The notes under the pieces are model-generated. The model made no database searches, was not told where the DNA came from, and saw only the letters and a program-made list of their open reading frames with translations. This document shows, one piece after another, positions 9,153-16,648 of a stretch of DNA of 59,905 bases; the first letter of the stretch is position 1; each line of letters begins with the position of its first letter. The position numbers and the translations under genes are program-made. Location of the stretch: NCBI GenBank assembly GCA_023150345.1, contig JAKLLB010000009.1, positions 12,129 to 72,033 on the forward strand, given 5' to 3'. The stretch comes from Aquabacterium sp. (GTDB lineage Bacteria > Pseudomonadota > Gammaproteobacteria > Burkholderiales > Burkholderiaceae_C).

Positions 9153-9557
9153 ATGCCGCCAGCCGATGCCACTGCCACGAGCGCTGTGCCGCCGCGCGTG
9201 ATCGACCTGCTGTGCCTGTGCGCCGCGTGGTGCAGGCTGTGCGAGGGTTATCGCGCGGTGTTCGATGCACTCGCAGCCGAGCCTGCACCCGTGGGCGTGG
9301 CGCTGCGCTGGCGCTGGGTCGACATCGAGGACGAGGCCGACCTCGTCGGCGACCTGGACATCGAAACCTTTCCCACCTGGGTCATCGCCGAGGGCACGGT
9401 TCTCCTGTTCGCAGGGGCACTCACCCCTGAGCCCGCGACGGTGCGGCGCGTGCTGGGCGCTTGCCTCGGCGGCAAGCCGATGCCGCTGACCGGAGAAGCC
9501 GCCGAGCAGCGTGCAGCGCTGCAGGCCGTGCTGGCTGGCCTGGGCGACGGGCGCTGA
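9153..9557 (+). CDS. Thioredoxin-like protein with CxxC motif
   Basis: A 134-residue cytoplasmic protein with a thioredoxin fold pattern: VIDLLCLCAAWCRLCEGY contains the WCxxC redox motif (WCRLC), followed by the beta strand RWRWVDIEDE and the cis-Pro loop DIETFPTWVIAEG. Two more cysteines (LCLC) precede the active site. It is transcribed divergently from the P1 peptidase; about 85 bp separates the starts. The 3' end is 12 bp from the convergent acyl-CoA dehydrogenase gene. Likely a thiol-disulfide reductant; its partner cannot be told from context. Confidence 0.85.
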   Translation: MPPADATATSAVPPRVIDLLCLCAAWCRLCEGYRAVFDALAAEPAPVGVALRWRWVDIEDEADLVGDLDIETFPTWVIAEGTVLLFAGALTPEPATVRRVLGACLGGKPMPLTGEAAEQRAALQAVLAGLGDGR

Positions 9558-9569
9558 GGACCTCGCGGC

Positions 9570-10703
9570 TCAGGCGAAAACGCCCGCGGTGTCCTGCATG
9601 CGGGCCGAGACCTCACCCAGGTGGTGCATCGTGTCGCCCCAGGCCATCTCCAGCATGGTCAGGCGCTTGAAGTAGTGGCTGCCGATGTACTCGTCCGTGA
9701 CACCGATGCCGCCGTGCAACTGCGTGCACTGCTGTCCCACGTAGCGCATGCTGTGGCCGAGTTGTACCTTGGCCTGCGACAGCGCGCGCCGTCTTGCCGC
9801 ACGCGGTTCACCCAACTTGAGCGTCGCGTAGTAGCTCATCGAGCGCCCGAGTTCGAGCTGCATCTTCACGTCGGCGATGCGATGGCGCAGAGCCTGGAAG
9901 GTGGCGATGGGAACACCGAACTGCTTGCGCGTGTTCATGTATTCCACCGTGATGGCGGTGTAGCGGTCCATCAGGCCCACGCCCTCGGCACAAGCGGCTG
10001 CGATGCCGATGTCGGCTGCTTGTTCGAGCAGTTGGAAGCCGTCGGCGGTCAGCAGCGCGGCCGCTGCAGCGGTCAGCAGCACTTCGCCCGCGCGACCACC
10101 GTCTTGAGTGGGGTAGGGCCGCACCGTCAAGCCGCTGGTCGCACGCTCGACCAGGAACAAGCCGATGCCCGACTCATCACCCGCCGCGCCAGCCAGACGG
10201 GCCGGCACGATGTAGGCATCGGCCTCGTCGGCCGCCGGCACCACGCTCTTGTGGCCGTCGATCAGCCAGCGCGCGCCATCTTGTCGAGCCCGGGTCGTGA
10301 CATGGGCCAGCCGGTAGCGGGCGGTGCGTTCCTGCAGTGCAGGCATCACCAGTGCTTCGCCGCTGGCCATGCGTGGCAGCCAGTCGGCCTGGACTTCGTC
10401 GGGCGCGTCACGCAGCAGGGTCGGCGCCACCAGTGCCGCGGCGGCATAGGGCGCATTCACGAGCCCCCGGCCGAGTTCTTCCATCACGACCATGGCCTCG
10501 ACTGCGCCCATCCCCATTCCGCCATGGGCCTCGGGCACGCACAGGCCGGCCAACCCCAGGTCGGCCAACTCGCTCATCACCTCGCGGGTGCGCCCCCCGG
10601 CCTTGGCCAGGGCATGTCTGCGTTCGAAGCCAAAGCCCTTCTCCACCCAGCGCGTCACGGCATCGCGCAGCGAGTTCTGGTCGTCGGTGAAGTCGAAGTC
10701 CAT
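9570..10703 (-). CDS. Acyl-CoA dehydrogenase, small (PimD-like) subunit
   Basis: A 377-residue acyl-CoA dehydrogenase-fold flavoprotein. The N terminus MDFDFTDDQNSLRDAVTRWV and the sequence GLAGLCVPEAHGGMGMGAVE resemble the small subunit of pimeloyl-CoA dehydrogenase. The C terminus has QCTQLHGGIGVTDEY but no YEG-type catalytic glutamate. It starts at ATG 10703 with AAGGA placed upstream (positions 10711-10715), 86 bp after the partner subunit. Proteins of this pair form heterotetramers in which usually one subunit carries the working active site. Substrate (dicarboxylic, branched or cyclic acyl-CoA) cannot be decided from the sequence. Confidence 0.9.
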   Translation of the reverse strand: MDFDFTDDQNSLRDAVTRWVEKGFGFERRHALAKAGGRTREVMSELADLGLAGLCVPEAHGGMGMGAVEAMVVMEELGRGLVNAPYAAAALVAPTLLRDAPDEVQADWLPRMASGEALVMPALQERTARYRLAHVTTRARQDGARWLIDGHKSVVPAADEADAYIVPARLAGAAGDESGIGLFLVERATSGLTVRPYPTQDGGRAGEVLLTAAAAALLTADGFQLLEQAADIGIAAACAEGVGLMDRYTAITVEYMNTRKQFGVPIATFQALRHRIADVKMQLELGRSMSYYATLKLGEPRAARRRALSQAKVQLGHSMRYVGQQCTQLHGGIGVTDEYIGSHYFKRLTMLEMAWGDTMHHLGEVSARMQDTAGVFA

Positions 10704-10789
10704 CGCAGTGTCCTTGGGGTATTGAGGCCAGGGTGGGCCCAGGTGCAAGCCGGTGTGAGTGGGTCTCGATCGGGGTGCGTGCGGTGCGG

Positions 10790-11971
10790 TCAGGAGCCGA
10801 GCACCGTTTGTGCCACGATGTTGCGCTGCACCTCGTTGCTGCCACCGTAGATCGTCGTCTTGCGGTAGTTGAAATAGGTGCCCGCCAGCGGCGCGCAGAT
10901 CGCGGCGCCAGCGAAGTCGCCCTGCCAGCCGGCTTCCATCGCCTCGTGCACATAAGGCAGCGTCATGGGCCCGGCGGCCAGCATCATCAGCTCGGTATAG
11001 CGTTGCTGGATCTCGCTGCCGCGGATCTTGAGCAGACCCGCGATGTCCAGGCTCTGCTTGCCGCTCTTCTCGGCCGACAGCACGCGCAGCACCAGCATCT
11101 CGAGGGCCACGATGTCGACCTCGAGCAAGGCGACCTGGTCGCGAAAGCGCGTGTCATCGAGCATGCCTTCGGCGCGGGCGATCTGCTTCAGGCGCTCGAG
11201 TTCGTGCTTGGCGCGATTGACGTCGGCGATGTTGGTGCGTTCGTGCGCCAGCAGGTGCTTGGCGTAGGTCCAGCCCTTGTTCTCCTCGCCGATCAGGTTC
11301 TCGGCCGGTACCTCGACGTTGTCGAAGAAGACCTCGTTGACCTCATGCTCGCCATCGAGCAGGATGATCGGCCGCACGGTGATGCCCGGGCTCTTCATGT
11401 CGATCAGCAGGAAGCTGATGCCGGTCTGCGGCTTGCCCTCGGTGCTCGTGCGCACGAGGCAGAAGATCCATTCGCCGAACTGGCCGAGCGTGGTCCAGGT
11501 CTTCTGGCCGTTGACGACATAAGTGTTGCCGCGGCGCTCGGCGCGCGTCTTGAGACTGGCCAGATCGGACCCGGCGCCCGGCTCGCTGTAGCCCTGGCTC
11601 CACCACACGTTGCCACTGGCGATGCCGGGCAGGAAGCGCTGGTGCTGCTCGGGCGTGCCGAAAGCCATGATCACCGGCGCCACCATCACCGGGCCGAAGG
11701 GCACGATGCGCGGTGCTCCCGCCAGCGCGCACTCTTCCTCGAACAGATGCTTCTGCACCGCATTCCAGCCGGGGCCGCCGAAGGGCTTGGGCCAGCCGTA
11801 GCCCAGCCAGCCCCTGGTGCCCAGGATCCTGGCCCAGCGCTGCAGATCGTCGCGCGAAAGGCGCAGCGCGTGCTGCACCTTGTGCCGGATGTCCGGCGGC
11901 AGGTTCTCGGCCACCCACTGACGGATCTCTTGGCGGAAGGCGAGTTCCTCGGGGGTGAAGTTCAGGTCCAT
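10790..11971 (-). CDS. Acyl-CoA dehydrogenase, large (PimC-like) subunit
   Basis: A 393-residue acyl-CoA dehydrogenase. Seen are GYSEPGAGSDLASL and GQKTWTTLGQFGEWIF (FAD/acyl binding), GWTYAKHLLAHERTNIAD and, at the C terminus, TIYGGSNEVQRNIVAQ. At the position of the medium-chain catalytic Glu (YEG) there is Gly (YGG). The glutamate of AHERT may therefore serve as base, as in isovaleryl-CoA dehydrogenase; that is inference. The start at 11971 has GAGAGG eight bases upstream, and an extension to 12217 lacks homology. It is transcribed with the PimD-like gene and divergently from the MFS transporter. Confidence 0.92.
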   Translation of the reverse strand: MDLNFTPEELAFRQEIRQWVAENLPPDIRHKVQHALRLSRDDLQRWARILGTRGWLGYGWPKPFGGPGWNAVQKHLFEEECALAGAPRIVPFGPVMVAPVIMAFGTPEQHQRFLPGIASGNVWWSQGYSEPGAGSDLASLKTRAERRGNTYVVNGQKTWTTLGQFGEWIFCLVRTSTEGKPQTGISFLLIDMKSPGITVRPIILLDGEHEVNEVFFDNVEVPAENLIGEENKGWTYAKHLLAHERTNIADVNRAKHELERLKQIARAEGMLDDTRFRDQVALLEVDIVALEMLVLRVLSAEKSGKQSLDIAGLLKIRGSEIQQRYTELMMLAAGPMTLPYVHEAMEAGWQGDFAGAAICAPLAGTYFNYRKTTIYGGSNEVQRNIVAQTVLGS

Positions 11972-12222
11972 CTTGCACGCCTCTCGGTTCTGAGGAAGAA
12001 CGCCCACCGATTCAAGCCACGTCGTCGGTACAGCGGTCGGACCCAGGTTTTTAGCACGACCGTTCGCGGCTGCCTTGTCCCTGCCGTGACAGGGCCGCAG
12101 CGCTTCGAGCGATGGCGCCGACGTCCATAATCGGCGCCCGACATGTCCGCGACAGCCGATCCAACCCCCGGGTGTCCCTTGCGTCGCCTGCGTGGTGCAT
12201 CCGGCAAGTGGAGTCAACCCGA

Positions 12223-13407
12223 TTGAGCGCCGCTGGCCCGGGATTTCGCGCCACCGTGGCGGCCATGGCGGTCGGGCAGTTGCTGTGCTGGGCGGCCCTC
12301 TACTACGCCTTCTCGGCGTTCGTGCTGCCGATGCAGCAGGCGCTGGGCTGGAGCAAGGCCACCTTGATGGGCGCCTTCACGCTTGGTCTGGCCGTCTGGG
12401 GTGCCACGACCTATGCCGCCGGGGCTGCCATCGACCGCGGGCTCGGGCGACGGGTCATGACGGCTGGCGCCGCGATGGCCGGTGTGGGGTTCGGGGTGTG
12501 GTCGCAGGTGCACGAGCCGTGGATGCTCTATGGTGCCTGGGCCATCCTGGGCGCATCGATGGCCCTGACACTGTACGAGCCGGCCTTCAACGTGCTCACC
12601 AAGCGCTATCCCGAGCGCTACACGCAAGGCATAACGGCGCTGACGCTGGTGGGAGGGTTCGCCAGCACCCTGTGCTTTCCGGCTGTGGCAATGCTGCAGG
12701 AAGCTCTGGGCTGGAGGGCGGCACTGGCCGTCATCGGCGCGGTGTTGCTGGTCGGTGTGGCGCCGTTGCATGCCTGGGCGCTGCGAGGGCCGGCCATTGT
12801 GGCGGCCCGCGTGGAGCCGGCGGCTGGCTCCGAATCGACCCTGCACGACGCGCTTCGCGAACGCTCGTTCTGGCTGCTCACGGCCTGCTTCACGATGTAC
12901 GCGTTCTGCAGCGCCGCGTTGTGGGCCCATGTGATGCCGGCGTTCGATGCCAAGGGCCTGTCGCGCACCCATGCCCTGGCGGTCGTGATGACGATCGGCC
13001 CGGCACAGGTCGGTGCGCGACTGGTCTTTGCCGCGCTCGGCCGGCGATGGTCGCTGCGGGCACTGGGATGCGTGGTACTGGCGGGGCTGCCGACATCGCT
13101 GCTGGTCTTCGCGATGGGCCGTACCGTGGCGGCACTGATGGTCTTTGCCGTGCTCTTCGGCACCGCCAATGGGCTCGTGACCATTGTGCGCGGCGGGCTG
13201 CTGCCGCAGTACTTCGGGCGTGCGCACATCGGCCGCATCAGCGGCGCGATGTCTGCGCTGGGGCTGATGTCGCGCTCCGCCGCCCCGCTGGTGGCGGCAT
13301 GGCTGCTGCTGGTGCTGCCGGGCTACGACGAACTGCTGCTGGCGCTGGGTGCGCTGGCGGCGTTGGCCGTGGTGGCCTTCTGGCGCGCTCGGCCGCCCAC
13401 CCGGTGA
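12223..13407 (+). CDS. Major facilitator superfamily transporter
   Basis: A protein of about 394 residues with twelve hydrophobic helices, starting with AAMAVGQLLCWAALYYAFSA. The loop between helices 2 and 3 carries the MFS motif-A region (AIDRGLGRRVMTAG). The central loop is short, and the second half (LRERSFWLLTACFTMYAF) is the typical start of the C-terminal bundle. The fold matches the monocarboxylate-porter/oxalate-formate antiporter-like group. No ATG lies near the conserved start: TTG 12223 has GGAG nine bases upstream, with GTG 12208 and ATG 12112 as alternatives. It is divergent from the acyl-CoA dehydrogenase pair, so carboxylate import is plausible but unproven. Confidence 0.85.
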   Translation: MSAAGPGFRATVAAMAVGQLLCWAALYYAFSAFVLPMQQALGWSKATLMGAFTLGLAVWGATTYAAGAAIDRGLGRRVMTAGAAMAGVGFGVWSQVHEPWMLYGAWAILGASMALTLYEPAFNVLTKRYPERYTQGITALTLVGGFASTLCFPAVAMLQEALGWRAALAVIGAVLLVGVAPLHAWALRGPAIVAARVEPAAGSESTLHDALRERSFWLLTACFTMYAFCSAALWAHVMPAFDAKGLSRTHALAVVMTIGPAQVGARLVFAALGRRWSLRALGCVVLAGLPTSLLVFAMGRTVAALMVFAVLFGTANGLVTIVRGGLLPQYFGRAHIGRISGAMSALGLMSRSAAPLVAAWLLLVLPGYDELLLALGALAALAVVAFWRARPPTR

Positions 13408-13413
13408 ACGGGG

Positions 13414-13428
13414 GGCGGCGCTGCCGCC
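13414..13428. terminator. Short hairpin between convergent MFS and binding-protein genes
   Basis: A perfect 6-bp stem GGCGGC/GCCGCC with loop GCT sits in the 51-bp gap between two convergent stops. There is no T-tract, so a terminator role is only suggested by position. Confidence 0.3.
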
Positions 13429-13458
13429 GTTGCCACCAGCGACGGGCAGCGGTTCGGG

Positions 13459-14580
13459 TCAGTTCATGGGTGTCTTCTTCCCGTCCTTGAACGAATAGAG
13501 CGTCATGTCCGGGCTGCGCAACTCACCGTTGGATTCAAATGCGATCGTGCCGGTCACCCCCTTGTGCTGCATGGCCTGAAGCTGCGGGAGGTAGTCCTTC
13601 GGCTTGGCCGATCCGGCCAGCGCCATGGCCTCGACGAGCACCATTGCGGCGTCGTACGCGTAGGGCGAGTAGACCTGGAACTGCCCGGGGAACCGCTTGT
13701 CATAGCGCTCCTTCCAGGCCTTGCCGCCCGGCATCTTCTCGATCGATGTCCCGCCCTCGGCGCACACCACATTGGCAACGACCGCGGCACTGCCGGCCAA
13801 CTCGACGATCTTGTTCGTGCAAATGCCGTCGCCGCCCAGGTACTTGACACCCGCCATACCCAGTTGCGTCATCTGCCGCAGCATGGGCCCGGCCTGTGGA
13901 TCCATGCCACCGAAGAAGACCGCTTCGGCGCCCGAGCTCTTCACGCTGGTGAGGACAGCGGAGAAGTCCACCGACTTGTCGGACGTGAATTCCTCGCGAA
14001 CGACCTGGATGCCCTTGCCCAGGGCGGTCTTCTTGAACACCTCGGCCAGACCCTGCCCATAGGCGGTGCGGTCGTCGATGACGGCCACCTTGCGTACCTT
14101 CAGCACGTTGGCGGCGTAGATGGCCAGGCCCGCGCCGAGCGCGTTGTCGTTGGCGATGATGCGGAACGTGGTCTTGTAGCCGTTCTGCGTCAGCTTCGGA
14201 TTGGTGGCCGCCGGCGTGATGTGCGGGATGCCGCAGTCGTTGTAGACGCGCGAGGCGGGGATCGTCGTGCCCGAGTTCAGGTGGCCGACGACGCCGTTGA
14301 CCTTCTGGTCGCACATCTTCTGCGCCGCGGCGGTGCCTTGGCGCGGGTCGGCGGCGTCGTCTTCGGCGGCAAGCTCGAACTTGACCTTCTTGCCGCCGAT
14401 CGTGATGCCCTTGGCGTTGAGGTCGTCGATCGCCATGCGCACGCCGTTCTCGTTGTCCTTGCCGTAGTGGCCTTGCGGACCGGTGATCGGGGCAACATGC
14501 CCGATCTTGACGACTTCCTGCGCCAGCGCGGGCAGGGCCGCCGCGGCGGCGGCGACGGCGATGAGGCTGTGTTTGAACAT
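13459..14580 (-). CDS. Periplasmic Leu/Ile/Val-type (LivK-like) substrate-binding protein
   Basis: A 373-residue binding protein of the branched-chain amino-acid ABC family. The signal peptide MFKHSLIAVAAAAAALPALA ends at an AxA site. The mature start EVVKIGHVAPITGPQGHYGKD and the AIDDLNAKG segment are family hallmarks. HLNSGTTIPASRVYNDCGIP and ATNPKLT form part of the ligand pocket. A GAGGAG ribosome site lies 7 bases before ATG 14580. No livH/M/G/F permease or ATPase genes are in the window, so it is an orphan binding protein. It follows the OsmC gene by 82 bp on the same strand and could be the last gene of that cluster or have its own promoter. Confidence 0.93.
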   Translation of the reverse strand: MFKHSLIAVAAAAAALPALAQEVVKIGHVAPITGPQGHYGKDNENGVRMAIDDLNAKGITIGGKKVKFELAAEDDAADPRQGTAAAQKMCDQKVNGVVGHLNSGTTIPASRVYNDCGIPHITPAATNPKLTQNGYKTTFRIIANDNALGAGLAIYAANVLKVRKVAVIDDRTAYGQGLAEVFKKTALGKGIQVVREEFTSDKSVDFSAVLTSVKSSGAEAVFFGGMDPQAGPMLRQMTQLGMAGVKYLGGDGICTNKIVELAGSAAVVANVVCAEGGTSIEKMPGGKAWKERYDKRFPGQFQVYSPYAYDAAMVLVEAMALAGSAKPKDYLPQLQAMQHKGVTGTIAFESNGELRSPDMTLYSFKDGKKTPMN

Positions 14581-14662
14581 GTGGGGTCTCCTCGGATGAC
14601 GGACGGTCGGGGGTGGGGGGTGTGCCCGGCGGGCACGGTCGGAAGAAGGGGCGGGCGCGCGG

Positions 14663-15202
14663 CTACTCGGCGACCAGCTCGGCGCTGATCGCCACGCCGC
14701 GGGCCAGCGACATCGCGTTCGGGCTGTGCGCGACCGCCTTGTCCAGCAGATCCTGGTAGCGGACGCGGTCGCCGTCGCCGCTGACGCGCAGGCGGAAGCG
14801 GACGTTCTTCAGCGGCACCGCGGCCGGCTCGGCCAGGCCGAAGAAGCCGGCCAGATCCAGCTCGGCCTCGACGGTGAGCTGCAGCGACTCGAGCTGGATG
14901 CCCTGCACCGCGGCGCCGACGGTGAAGCCCACCATGATGCAGGCGCCGACGCCGGACAGCAGGTGCTCCTGCGGCGAAGCGCCGTGGTTGCCGCCGCCGA
15001 GCTGGCGCGGCTCGTCGATCAGCCACTGGAACGAGCGGTTGACGCGGTGCGCACCGAACTGCATCGGCAGCGTGCCGACCTGCGTGCGCGTGCCGTTCTG
15101 CCAGTTCAGATCGACGCCGTAGCGCACGATGCCCTGCGCGGGCTCGCGCCGGATCTCGTCGACCAGCTCGGAGACGGCCGCGAGCGGAATGCCATTGCGC
15201 AT
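14663..15202 (-). CDS. OsmC-like protein with one of two redox cysteines missing
   Basis: A 179-residue protein of the OsmC/Ohr fold. The conserved core NHGASPQEHLLSGVGACIMVGF holds the first cysteine (C88). At the second family position, normally a CP dipeptide, the sequence is AHSPNAMSL, with Ser160 in place of Cys. Canonical OsmC needs both cysteines to reduce organic hydroperoxides, so this protein probably does another thiol or carrier task; that is inference. The start at 15202 is supported by AAGGAG upstream (positions 15211-15216). It lies 29 bp after the PLP-enzyme gene and probably belongs to its operon. Confidence 0.88.
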   Translation of the reverse strand: MRNGIPLAAVSELVDEIRREPAQGIVRYGVDLNWQNGTRTQVGTLPMQFGAHRVNRSFQWLIDEPRQLGGGNHGASPQEHLLSGVGACIMVGFTVGAAVQGIQLESLQLTVEAELDLAGFFGLAEPAAVPLKNVRFRLRVSGDGDRVRYQDLLDKAVAHSPNAMSLARGVAISAELVAE

Positions 15203-15231
15203 GTGATAACTCTCCTTGGGTGTGGGTGCAG

Positions 15232-16590
15232 TCAGGCGCCGAAGGCGCACTCGATGGCCTGGGCCAGGTCGGTGAGCAGGTCGCGCGGGTCTTCGATGCC
15301 GACCGACAGGCGCACGCAACCGGGGCGGATGCCCATGCGCTCGCGCTGGTGCGCGGTGAATGCGGCGTGCGAGGTGTTGAACGGCAGGCTGACCAGCGTC
15401 TCGACGCCGCCCAGGCTGGTGGCCTTCTTGGCCAGTTGCAGGTGTTCGAGCAGCGCCACCGCATGCGCGTCGGTGCCGTCGAGCTCGAAGCACACCATGC
15501 CGGTCGGGTTGGCCAGCAGCCGGCGCGCCAGTGCGTGATCGGGATGCGAGGGCAGGCCGGCGAAGTAGACACGCCGCACCCGCGGGTGCTGCTCGAGCCA
15601 GGCCGCGACGATCGCCGCGCCCTCGGCGTGCGCCCGCATGCGCAGCGGCAGCGTCTTCAGCCCGCGCTCGAGCATGAAGCACGCGTGCGGGTCCAGGCTG
15701 CCGCCGTAGGCGAGGCGGCGCGGCCAGATCGCGTCGAGCAGCTTGCGCGGGCCGGCCGCGACGCCGGCAATCAGGTCCGAGTGCCCGTTCAGGTACTTCG
15801 ACGCCGAGTGCACGACGACATCGACGCCCCAGCCCAGCGGCTTCATCGCGATCGGCGTGGCGAAGGTGGCGTCGATCACGACGCGCAGCCCGTGCTTGCG
15901 CGCGATCGCGACGATGCCGGGGATGTCGACGATCTTCAGCAGCGGATTGGTCAGCGCCTCGAAGAACAGCACCTGGGTCTCGGGGCGGATGGCCGCCTCG
16001 ATCGCCGCGAGGTCGCGCGGGTCGACGTAGCTCGCGCTCATCCCCAGCGTCGGCAGCTCGCCTTGCAGCAACGCATAGGTGCCGCCGTACAGCTCGCTGG
16101 AGGCCACGACGTGCGCGCCGCGATCGAGCAGCGCCAGCAGCGTCGCGCTGATCGCGGCCATCCCGGAGCTGAACACCAGCGCCGATTCGGCGCCTTCGAG
16201 CGCGGCGAGCTTCTCCTCGACGGCCCACTGGCTCGGATTGCCGTAGCGGGTGTAGATGAAGCGGTCGCGCGCGTAGCCTTCCTCGATCGACCGGTACTGG
16301 TCCGCTTCGAGCAGGAAGGTCGAGCTCTGGTAGATCGGCGTGCCCACCGCGCCGGTGGCCGCGTCGTCCTGGGTGCCGGCGTGCACGGCCAGCGTGGCCG
16401 GCTGCAGACCGGCCCAGTGCGGCGTGCCGCGGAAGGGGCCGGGTTGGCGCGTGCGCGTCAGCGTGTCGGCCCAGCGGGTGTGCTCGTCGCGGGACGGGCC
16501 GCTGGCGGGGTCGCCGCGCACCGCGGCCGGCTGGTTCGGGTTCAGCAATTCGGTCCTTTCGTCGGTCGGGAAGGGGGCCGGCAGGCGCAT
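15232..16590 (-). CDS. Cys/Met-metabolism PLP-dependent enzyme (cystathionine gamma-synthase/lyase family)
   Basis: A fold-type I PLP enzyme acting on sulfur amino acids or O-acyl-homoserine. With ATG 16590 it has 452 residues. Visible are the phosphate-binding Y113/R115 in YTRYGNPS, SSGMAAI, the PLP-stacking tyrosine in LYGGTY (167-172), D240 in IDATFATP and the Schiff-base lysine K265 in SASKYLNGHSD. Methionine gamma-lyases have LYGC at the stacking site; this has LYGG, as in cystathionine lyases/synthases and sulfhydrylases, so the reaction is open. TTG 16548 (438 residues) has AAAGGA five bases upstream and may be the true start. It sits between the TonB receptor and the OsmC gene. Confidence 0.9.
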   Translation of the reverse strand: MRLPAPFPTDERTELLNPNQPAAVRGDPASGPSRDEHTRWADTLTRTRQPGPFRGTPHWAGLQPATLAVHAGTQDDAATGAVGTPIYQSSTFLLEADQYRSIEEGYARDRFIYTRYGNPSQWAVEEKLAALEGAESALVFSSGMAAISATLLALLDRGAHVVASSELYGGTYALLQGELPTLGMSASYVDPRDLAAIEAAIRPETQVLFFEALTNPLLKIVDIPGIVAIARKHGLRVVIDATFATPIAMKPLGWGVDVVVHSASKYLNGHSDLIAGVAAGPRKLLDAIWPRRLAYGGSLDPHACFMLERGLKTLPLRMRAHAEGAAIVAAWLEQHPRVRRVYFAGLPSHPDHALARRLLANPTGMVCFELDGTDAHAVALLEHLQLAKKATSLGGVETLVSLPFNTSHAAFTAHQRERMGIRPGCVRLSVGIEDPRDLLTDLAQAIECAFGA

Positions 16591-16648
16591 CGCCCGCCGG
16601 CCCGCGGCAAGCGCTCGTGGCGCCTGCCTGAACTTGCGCGAGTGGCGC

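Noticed and set aside
14622-14636. GTGCCC-GGC-GGGCAC hairpin as terminator between the OsmC and LivK-like genes
   Set aside because: It has a short stem and no T-tract in either direction, and genes on both sides read the same way. It could be a processing site but not a supported terminator.
15232-16590. Methionine gamma-lyase (megL) as a firm call
   Set aside because: The stacking loop is LYGG, not LYGC, so the specific reaction cannot be assigned.
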